Below, piece by piece: positions 1-4,538 of a DNA stretch of 8,469 nucleotides; positions within the stretch are counted from its first letter, which is position 1, and every line of letters starts with the position of its first letter. Under the pieces are notes generated by a model that saw nothing but the letters and a program-made list of their open reading frames with translations, was not told where the DNA came from and searched no databases. The translations under genes were made by a program, and so were the position numbers. Source of the stretch: Anaerolineales bacterium. GTDB taxonomy: Bacteria > Chloroflexota > Anaerolineae > 4572-78 > J111. The stretch covers positions 1 to 8,469 of the forward strand of contig JAAUSP010000320.1 of NCBI GenBank assembly GCA_012032575.1. The letters run 5' to 3'.

Positions 1-3
1 GTC

Positions 4-434
4 GCGCTGCGCATGCTGTGCTGCTGCACTTCTTCCGGCTGGTTTCTCGCCGTTCGTGCTGGCGTTCCTGTTCCTGCTGTACGAGGCGGCCAGGCATCAG
101 CCGCCAACCTGATCGGCGGTGGCTTGGCCGTGCGCTTCGGGCATCGCGCGCAATGCTGGCGGTGGGGCTTGCCACGCAGATCACCGCCTTCCTGCTGCTG
201 TCCGCGCTCGATCCCGGCTGGGGCATGGCGCTGTCGGTGGCGTGGGCCGTGGGCGCCCAGGGCCTGGCGGGCGTCGCCAAGGATCTGACCAAGACCGCGA
301 GCAAATCCGCGATCAAGGTGACGGCGGATCAGGTGGCGGGCAGCACCGGAGGCGACCGCCTTTTCAGGTGGGTTGCCTGGTTCACCGGCAGCAAGAACGC
401 GATGAAGGGATTCGGCTTCTTCCTGGGTGGCCTG
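4..434 (+). pseudogene. arsJ: MFS transporter fragment, probably ArsJ, frameshifted and truncated at both ends
   Basis: ArsJ is an inner-membrane major facilitator that exports organoarsenicals such as 1-arseno-3-phosphoglycerate. Seen: ALRML (frame 1, from 4), VLLHFF (frame 3, from 18), GFSPFVLAFLFLLYEAA (frame 2, from 41), NLIGG and AVRFG (frame 1, from about 103), then an unbroken frame 3 from about 150 containing AKDLTKTASKSAIK and GSKNAMKGFGFFLGGL, ending near 434. These blocks come in the order I remember for the N-terminal part of ArsJ (membrane helices, then the KDLTK...SKSAIK and TGSKNAxKGxGFFLGGL segments). The start lies outside the window, and family similarity stops at about 434, where the sequence becomes an opposite-strand gene. 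All frame jumps fall in the outer ~155 bases, as low-quality sequence at a contig end would show; true decay is possible. MFS membership is fairly secure, ArsJ itself is from memory of the family. Confidence 0.6.
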
Positions 435-860
435 TCCATTGGCGACCATTTCATCAAGTTGTTCAGTCCGGTCAGCCACTACGGCGTCCACAATTGTGGA
501 CACTTCCACATTCTTTTCGGCGGCCACGTCGGCGATAGTTTTGCCGGCCTGAAGTTCGGTCAGCAGTTCGGTCGTGGTCAGTCCCAATTTTTCAGCAGCG
601 ACGGTCAAGAGCGAATTTTCCGGCCCGCCCCAGCGACCGCCCATCATGCCGCCCGGCCCCATCCCAAAATCGCCACCTTGCATCATGCCCCGGCCCATAC
701 GCGGGCCAAAGCCACCGTCGAACATCCCATCGCCGCGCCCGTTCCAGCCCATCGGCCCCTGCGCCCAGGCAAAGGGCGTGAGCGTGGTAAACACTACCAG
801 GGCAGCGGCCCCCAGCAACAGAACAATACTTGCTATGAACATCCATTTCTGAGTTTTCAT
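411..860 (-). CDS. Exported Met/Gly-rich protein with a helical GKTIADVAAEK module, 3' end missing
   Basis: Starts at ATG 860-858, with GGAG at 871-868 seven bases upstream. Residues 1-33 form a signal peptide: MKTQKW, a hydrophobic stretch, then AWA before Q34 as a likely signal peptidase I site. Residues 35-80 are low-complexity, rich in Gly, Met, Trp and Arg, with GMM and GPRMGRGMM motifs; such Met clusters sometimes bind copper, but that is a guess here. Residues 84-150 form a helical module containing LGLTTTELLTELQAGKTIAD, then VAAEKN and ANGQATQEEAE, resembling an unnamed module common in exported Chloroflexota, Actinomycetota and Firmicutes proteins (often labelled DUF2680-like). Family-like sequence stops at residue 150 (base 411). 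The frame stays open to the window edge, but what follows is the antisense of an MFS gene, so the real C-terminus is missing. Function unknown; exported location likely. Confidence 0.8.
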
Positions 861-881
861 TAATCTGCTCCATTCTTTATT

Positions 882-899
882 GCCTGGTTGAAGTCAGGC
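882..899 (-). other. Small leader hairpin
   Basis: GCCTG (882-886) and CAGGC (895-899) are inverted repeats with an 8-base loop. They lie in the predicted 5' leader of the minus-strand gene starting at 860, about 10 bases upstream of its GGAG ribosome binding site. The stem is only 5 bp, so a role is uncertain. Confidence 0.25.
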
Positions 900-922
900 T
901 GATGTTTTCTTTATTTAGTTAC

Positions 923-956
923 AGTATACCAAGCAACTATGGAGATTTTATGGAGA
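923..956 (-). promoter_or_regulatory. Extended -10 promoter with tandem activator-type direct repeat
   Basis: Read on the minus strand, TGG followed by TATACT (931-923) is an extended -10 element. No good -35 box sits 17 bp upstream (ATAAAA at 951-946). Instead there are two identical 8-mers TCTCCATA at 956-949 and 945-938, spaced 11 bp start to start. Direct repeats one helical turn apart over a poor -35 are typical of activator sites for OmpR/PhoB-type response regulators. The predicted start near 916 gives a leader of about 55 bases for the exported protein gene starting at 860. The regulator itself is not in the window. Confidence 0.45.
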
Positions 957-1033
957 ATTGGCGTAGAGATAATGAACATCAAGCCGGGAGACATTGCTTT
1001 TCTGCCCGCTTCTGATTATTATTAGGCTAGTCC

Positions 1034-1126
1034 TCGGTGCAAAACGAGCAGGCCGGGCTTCCCACGCCCGGCACTCCTTGCGGTCGTCGGCGGCGTGGGA
1101 GCCGCCTCTGCTGAGTTTCGCACCGC
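1034..1126. repeat. Palindromic intergenic element (MITE- or REP-like) made of two hairpins
   Basis: The 35-base arms 1034-1068 and 1092-1126 are imperfect inverted repeats. Both tips share CGGTGC and both inner ends share CCCACGCC; the middle aligns with a gap (AAAC, AGCAG, GGCT). Inside the left half is a perfect 7-bp hairpin, GCCGGGC (1052-1058) with GCCCGGC (1066-1072) and loop TTCCCAC. Around the inner edge of the right arm is a perfect 6-bp hairpin, GGCGGC (1089-1094) with GCCGCC (1101-1106) and loop GTGGGA. The two loops are complementary to each other. Weaker symmetry runs out to about 1025 and 1136. I see no target-site duplication and no coding capacity. It is more GC-rich than its flanks. 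Its position right before the HD-domain gene argues against the far-upstream TTG start of that frame, which would translate through it. Confidence 0.6.
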
Positions 1127-1173
1127 AAACCAGGCCAGAATATACGATTGATTCAAGGGGTAATAGCAGAACT

Positions 1174-2448
1174 GTGAAACGGAATCTATCCTGCAAATTC
1201 GATGAAGTTTTTGCAACTGGCCCCGTGCCAGACCCGGCTACGATGCGAGATTTGCCTTTCGGTCAGCAGTTGAGCGATTTATTCTATCCCCCGGTTGAGA
1301 GGGTTCGCCAGGGCGACCCCAAAGGTGCGTCTCATTTGCATGCGGTGATGGAAAAGATAGCCGTGCTGCTGGCAGACCGTCCCGGCGATATTTTGGTAGA
1401 TCGAGCCAATCCCCACTGCGCCGCCGACCTATCTTTTTTCGAGCGGAATTACCATCACCTCTGGCACGGTATTGGCCCGGATGTGACCACAACCGCCCTG
1501 TTTCCCCCCGAAGAGCACAGGGCAGTCAAAACCTTTTTGCGCGTGGCGGCACTCTATCACGATATTGGCAAGTATGTCAACACCGATCGCCACCCGACGA
1601 TTGGCTGGTACCTGGTTTCATCCATGTACCCCGATGAGCGGGCCAAACTTCAGGCCATGCTGACCCGTTCCGAGTTGCGCACGCTGCTGACAATTATTCG
1701 TGACCATGATAAATTTGGCGTACTCAGCAGCGGCGAAGCTTCGCTGCCGCTTCTGGCTTCAACCGCGCATCTGATGCAGGAGGAAGTTAAAGTCCAGGAA
1801 CAGCGTTTAACCGCGCTGATGCTGGTCAGCCTGGCCGATATGGTGGCTTCGTTTCCGCTGGATAGTTGCATTGCCGGAACGGTGATGCGCGACTGGAGCC
1901 GTTTTACCCGAGCGCTGGAAAATGCCTGGGGCGACCGGGGACGCTTGCTGCCGCATGTAGTGCAGGAGGCGCGACAGTATGAGAGCACCGTCGAGCGTAT
2001 CCGGCGCTTGTTGATGACTATCAGCCGGGATGACAGCGGCCAATGGCCCGAAATTGACGATAAAGAGTTGATCAGCGATATTCTGAAAACAACTTTCACC
2101 AATCGGATTGATGTTTTTTGCGAAGATTTTGCCATGGTGGCCAAACTGGATTACAGTCTGCGTTTTTTTCGACTGCTGGTTCAGGAGTGCCGCCGGCGCG
2201 GGATGACCAATCCTTCGTCCATTGCCCATGTGGTTATTAATGTCCTGAAAGGCCTGGTAGAAACGTACAGCGAAATGCTGCATGCCCGGCGCGGTCACTA
2301 TCGCCTGATTGGGGTTGAATTTGGCAGCCTGGCCCCGGCCCACGCCCCCGAAAAAGCCAAAGCCTTAATCAATTTGCTGTTGGAACGTCCCGCCGAAGGG
2401 CTGGCCTGGCTGCTTTCGGATGTGCCGGCCTGGTATATTTGGGAGTGA
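1174..2448 (+). CDS. HD-domain metal-dependent phosphohydrolase-like protein
   Basis: A 424-residue soluble protein with the metal-binding pattern of the HD superfamily (phosphohydrolases acting on nucleotides or RNA ends). Visible: H54/H56 in SHLHAVMEK (possible first ligand), YHHLWHG at 93-99, the HD pair H129-D130 in ALYHDIGK, H178-D179 in IIRDHDKFG, and D222 in LADM. After about residue 240 the protein is mostly helical, with no domain I recognise, ending in AWYIWE. The substrate cannot be told. Start choice: GTG 1174 is the first in-frame start after the palindromic element, with AAGGGG at 1155-1160 (too far for a strong site). The frame is open back to TTG 994, but that would translate the palindrome; ATG 1243 is the first in-frame ATG but lacks a ribosome binding site. 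Upstream is the repeat, downstream lspA with its own promoter, so it is probably monocistronic. Confidence 0.8.
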   Translation: MKRNLSCKFDEVFATGPVPDPATMRDLPFGQQLSDLFYPPVERVRQGDPKGASHLHAVMEKIAVLLADRPGDILVDRANPHCAADLSFFERNYHHLWHGIGPDVTTTALFPPEEHRAVKTFLRVAALYHDIGKYVNTDRHPTIGWYLVSSMYPDERAKLQAMLTRSELRTLLTIIRDHDKFGVLSSGEASLPLLASTAHLMQEEVKVQEQRLTALMLVSLADMVASFPLDSCIAGTVMRDWSRFTRALENAWGDRGRLLPHVVQEARQYESTVERIRRLLMTISRDDSGQWPEIDDKELISDILKTTFTNRIDVFCEDFAMVAKLDYSLRFFRLLVQECRRRGMTNPSSIAHVVINVLKGLVETYSEMLHARRGHYRLIGVEFGSLAPAHAPEKAKALINLLLERPAEGLAWLLSDVPAWYIWE

Positions 2449-2453
2449 AATCA

Positions 2454-2481
2454 GGTAGACGGTAGACAGTAGACGGTAGAC
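2454..2481. repeat. Tandem heptamer repeat GGTAGAC x4
   Basis: Four head-to-tail 7-mers: GGTAGAC (2454-2460), GGTAGAC (2461-2467), AGTAGAC (2468-2474) and GGTAGAC (2475-2481), starting six bases after the HD gene stop and ending just before the lspA promoter. No clear second, complementary arm follows, unlike the related repeats at 3105-3168 and 5424-5498. Heterocystous cyanobacteria carry comparable heptamer short tandem repeats (STRR); the link to those is by analogy only. Confidence 0.85.
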
Positions 2482-2489
2482 GGGAAAAT

Positions 2490-2518
2490 TTGACAGACCC
2501 GCCCATTCAGGCTAGTCT
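2490..2518 (+). promoter_or_regulatory. Sigma-70-type promoter of lspA, likely leaderless
   Basis: A perfect -35 TTGACA (2490-2495) and a weak -10 TAGTCT (2513-2518; the outer T, A and T match consensus) are separated by 17 bp. The expected start at about 2525 is only some three bases before the lspA ATG at 2528, which has no Shine-Dalgarno sequence in front. The two facts together suggest a leaderless mRNA. Confidence 0.5.
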
Positions 2519-2527
2519 ATTGCCGTT

Positions 2528-3046
2528 ATGAAAGCCTTTACTCGTGTCTTTGGGGCGCTCTGCCTGGCCCTGGCATTGGACGGCCTGAGCAAAATTTGGG
2601 CTGAGCAAATCCTTGAATTGTACCAACCCATCCCGGTTATCGGAGAATTTTTTCGTTTGACCCTGGGCTATAACACCGGGGTGGCCTTTGGCATGTTCGC
2701 TAACGGTGGGTCAGGTCCCTTGATTGTGACCGGCCTGGTGATTGTGGGGTTGATTGTTTGGTTTGGGCAAGCCCTGAAATCGGGCCAGTTTCTACCGCAG
2801 GCCGGCTGGCCGATTGGTCTGCTGTTGGGCGGCGCGATTGCCAATTTTATAGACCGGCTGATAGATGGGCGAGTGACCGACTTTTTGGATGCCGGAATTG
2901 GCACAGCCCGCTGGCCCACCTTCAACCTGGCCGATAGTTTTATTATCGTTGGCATGGCCTGGTTATTGCTGGTCAATCAGCGTGACCACCACCGCCCCAA
3001 AGAAGCCGAGCCGGTCGAATCATCCTCACCCAGCGAATTTCAATAA
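2528..3046 (+). CDS. lspA: Lipoprotein signal peptidase (signal peptidase II)
   Basis: LspA is the inner-membrane aspartic protease that cleaves the signal peptide of diacylglyceryl-modified prolipoproteins just before the lipidated Cys. At 172 residues it has the usual family length. Four membrane segments are visible at about 5-20, 63-80, 94-109 and 134-150. Family motifs in order: YNTGVAFGMF (48-57), GGAIANFIDR (101-110), RVTDFLD (115-121) and FNLADS (132-137). The catalytic pair should be D118 and D136, both present. The C-terminus is a short charged tail (QRDHHRPKEAEP). ATG 2528 is chosen because MKAFTRVFGALC gives the normal start of the first helix. No ribosome binding site precedes it, consistent with leaderless expression. 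It stands alone between two intergenic regions with their own promoters; no lipoprotein or rluD gene is adjacent here. Confidence 0.95.
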   Translation: MKAFTRVFGALCLALALDGLSKIWAEQILELYQPIPVIGEFFRLTLGYNTGVAFGMFANGGSGPLIVTGLVIVGLIVWFGQALKSGQFLPQAGWPIGLLLGGAIANFIDRLIDGRVTDFLDAGIGTARWPTFNLADSFIIVGMAWLLLVNQRDHHRPKEAEPVESSSPSEFQ

Positions 3047-3048
3047 CG

Positions 3049-3077
3049 TTGACAATTACCCCCAGTTGAAGTATAGT
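3049..3077 (+). promoter_or_regulatory. Strong sigma-70-type promoter of the bactofilin gene
   Basis: A perfect -35 TTGACA (3049-3054), a 17-bp spacer and -10 TATAGT (3072-3077), beginning two bases after the lspA stop codon. Transcription should start near 3084, giving a leader of about 130 bases before the bactofilin GTG, most of it filled by the heptad hairpin. Confidence 0.75.
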
Positions 3078-3091
3078 GGGAACCTTGAAGA

Positions 3092-3193
3092 GGATGAAAG
3101 CAGGAAGTAAGGAGTAGGGAGTAAGGAGTAGGGAAAACCCCTTACTGCTTACTCCCTATTCCCTACTCCTTTTTCATCCTTCATCTTTCATCC
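3092..3193 (+). repeat. Heptad-repeat palindrome in the bactofilin leader
   Basis: The left arm holds four 7-mers from 3105: AAGTAAG, GAGTAGG, GAGTAAG, GAGTAGG (to 3132). The right arm 3141-3168, read as reverse complement, holds GAGTAGG, GAATAGG, GAGTAAG, CAGTAAG. The arms pair at about 23 of 28 positions around a short loop at 3133-3140. Outside this, GGATGAA (3092-3098) is complementary to TTCATCC, which occurs as a second heptad set TTCATCC, TTCATCT, TTCATCC at 3173-3193. The whole element would be transcribed between the promoter at 3049-3077 and the ribosome binding site at 3202-3207 and could form a long stem. It has no U-tract, so it is not a standard terminator. Confidence 0.8.
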
Positions 3194-3201
3194 TTTACTT
3201 T

Positions 3202-3207
3202 AGGAGG
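3202..3207 (+). promoter_or_regulatory. Strong ribosome binding site for the bactofilin gene
   Basis: AGGAGG lies five bases before GTG 3213. It settles the start codon: the overlapping GTG at 3211 is out of frame. It sits just outside the leader hairpin, so the hairpin need not mask it. Confidence 0.8.
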
Positions 3208-3212
3208 ACGGT

Positions 3213-3665
3213 GTGCTTGGTCGAAACAAAGGTGCCCCGGTTGACAAAATAGAAACGGTCATCGGTCCGAACACAAGCTTCAGGGGCAGGTTGGTTTGTG
3301 ATGGCAGCATCCGCATTGACGGTGTGTGCGAAGAGGGAGTCATCGAAACGCTGGGCAATATTGTGATTGGCCCCCAGGCCAAAGTGGCGGCTGACCTGAT
3401 TGCCGAAAATGTTTCGGTCAGCGGTGCGGTGACCGGCAGTATCAAGGCTTCGGGCCGCCTGGAAATTCTCAGCACCGGCAAGGTTTGGGGGACGGTGGAT
3501 GTCGGCAGTTTCTTGCTGGATGAAGAGGGCTACTTCCGGGGTAATCTGGCCATGAAGGACGAGCCGGAACCACCTGATTTTGGCTCAATTTTAGGGGATG
3601 AGGAAGACGCTGATCCCGCTCCTGAGATAGAGCCGCAGCCGGCTGAAGAAGCAAAAACAGAGTAA
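3213..3665 (+). CDS. Bactofilin-family polymer-forming cytoskeletal protein
   Basis: Bactofilins are small proteins that polymerise without nucleotides into filaments on the inner face of the membrane and guide cell shape, polarity or cell-wall enzymes. This one has 150 residues, a usual size. A beta-helix core of short hydrophobic/Gly repeats runs from about 13 to 113: ETVIGPNTSFRGRL, SIRIDGVCEEGVI, NIVIGPQAKVAADL, NVSVSGAVTGSIKA, RLEILSTGKVWGTV. The family hallmarks F/I-x-G-x-L and I-x-I-D-G are clear. The tail after 114 is acidic and Pro/Glu-rich (EPEPPDF, PAPEIEPQPAEEAKTE) and probably disordered. There is no membrane segment. Start GTG 3213 is set by AGGAGG. The gene has its own promoter and a strong terminator, so it is a single-gene unit; no M23 peptidase partner is adjacent. 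Confidence 0.93.
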   Translation: MLGRNKGAPVDKIETVIGPNTSFRGRLVCDGSIRIDGVCEEGVIETLGNIVIGPQAKVAADLIAENVSVSGAVTGSIKASGRLEILSTGKVWGTVDVGSFLLDEEGYFRGNLAMKDEPEPPDFGSILGDEEDADPAPEIEPQPAEEAKTE

Positions 3666-3692
3666 CCGTTGAGGTTAAACCCTGATTGACTC

Positions 3693-3724
3693 AAAAGCTC
3701 ATCCGCAAGCCAGGATGAGCTTTT
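3693..3724. terminator. Intrinsic terminator after the bactofilin gene
   Basis: A perfect 12-bp stem: AAAAGCTCATCC (3693-3704) and GGATGAGCTTTT (3713-3724), with an 8-base loop and T-rich sequence after it (ATTTTG). The A-run on the other side would let it work in both directions. It isolates the bactofilin gene from cvpA. Confidence 0.92.
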
Positions 3725-3860
3725 ATTTTGCCCAAAAGGTCATGAAAATTGAGGCCAGATCGTCTTTCGCATGCTCAGGGTAGATGTGTCATTTTTGAAA
3801 AAAAATGTTATTATTATAGCGTTATGTTCCGAATAAGATTTATTCAGGAGAAAAGGCATA

Positions 3861-4517
3861 ATGCAACTTTTAGGTTTAAATACCTTAGATTTATTGTTTA
3901 TTGTTATTCTGTTTGTGGGAGTTTTGGCCGGCTTTGTGCGAGGGGCAGTCTCGCAAATTGTGTCAGTAGTGAGCATCTGGCTGGGGCTGGTAACGACTCT
4001 GTGGTTTTATAAATCGCTCAGCGAGCGTATTCTACAGCCGGACACTTCCGGCTTTGGCATGGAGGAAACCGCCGCCGACGTTCTGGCTTTTTTGTTGCTG
4101 CTGCTTATTTTCTTTAACGCCTTTAGATTATTGGTTAAATATCTGGCTGTACCGCCCGAAGCCAAAAAGAAGAAATTAAAGAAAAGGGGCAAGGTTGGGG
4201 TGGAGGAGGAAGTCACCCCCTCTCCGGTCCAGCGGTTTATTGTTGGGCCGTTAAACGCGCTGGGCGGCCTGGCGATGGGCTTTATTTTGACCACAATCTG
4301 GTTAGCCTTGCTGCTGGGGGTCATCCAATTTATTTTTCAGCCAACCGATACGTCTGTCCCCTATTCCGGCTTTGCCGCCGGGTTTGTCCGTAATTTAAGA
4401 ACTTCGCTGCTGCTGCCGTTGTTTAATCAGGTTCTGGGGACTATCGTTCAGTCTGTCAGCTTATTTGTGCCTCGCAATGCCGATATTCTCAAGGGCGTAT
4501 TGGAAATCATTGCCTGA
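3861..4517 (+). CDS. cvpA: CvpA family membrane protein
   Basis: CvpA-family proteins are polytopic inner-membrane proteins, named for colicin V production in E. coli, with roles in envelope homeostasis; the biochemical activity is not established. Its 218 residues show the family start NTLDLLFIVILFVGVLAGFV followed by RGAVSQIVSV, with the conserved G-F-x-R-G at 24-28. Membrane segments at about 9-26, 32-50, 72-93 and 133-158. A very basic cytoplasmic-type loop (KKKKLKKRGK, 102-111) precedes an acidic patch VEEEV. The C-terminus has a further hydrophobic stretch at about 183-203. ATG 3861 has AGGAG (3846-3850, spacing 10) and AAAGG (3852-3856, spacing 4) upstream; a small perfect inverted repeat GAATAA/TTATTC (3831-3845) ends inside this leader. 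mutS2 begins about 20 bases downstream, so the two are probably cotranscribed, as in B. subtilis where the yshB (cvpA) and mutS2 genes share an operon with polX. Confidence 0.88.
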   Translation: MQLLGLNTLDLLFIVILFVGVLAGFVRGAVSQIVSVVSIWLGLVTTLWFYKSLSERILQPDTSGFGMEETAADVLAFLLLLLIFFNAFRLLVKYLAVPPEAKKKKLKKRGKVGVEEEVTPSPVQRFIVGPLNALGGLAMGFILTTIWLALLLGVIQFIFQPTDTSVPYSGFAAGFVRNLRTSLLLPLFNQVLGTIVQSVSLFVPRNADILKGVLEIIA

Positions 4518-4538
4518 GGTTAATTTGTTTGATTGCTT

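Noticed and set aside
18..863. A continuous plus-strand frame of about 280 residues.
   Set aside because: Only the part to about 434 is protein-like on the plus strand. From there the real gene is on the minus strand in the codon-aligned frame, with signal peptide and ribosome binding site.
994..1173. N-terminal extension of the HD protein from TTG 994.
   Set aside because: It would translate the palindromic element and gives a Ser/Arg/His-rich stretch unlike a protein N-terminus; the start after the element is preferred.
2454..3193. Short repeats as a CRISPR array.
   Set aside because: The units are 7 bp, directly adjacent and without unique spacers of 30-40 bp, and no cas gene is nearby.
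3790..3845. A possible cvpA promoter (TTGAAA at 3795-3800 in AT-rich sequence).
   Set aside because: No -10 box lies at a proper distance: TATTAT is 11 bp away and TATAGC 14 bp. A promoter is expected here but cannot be placed.
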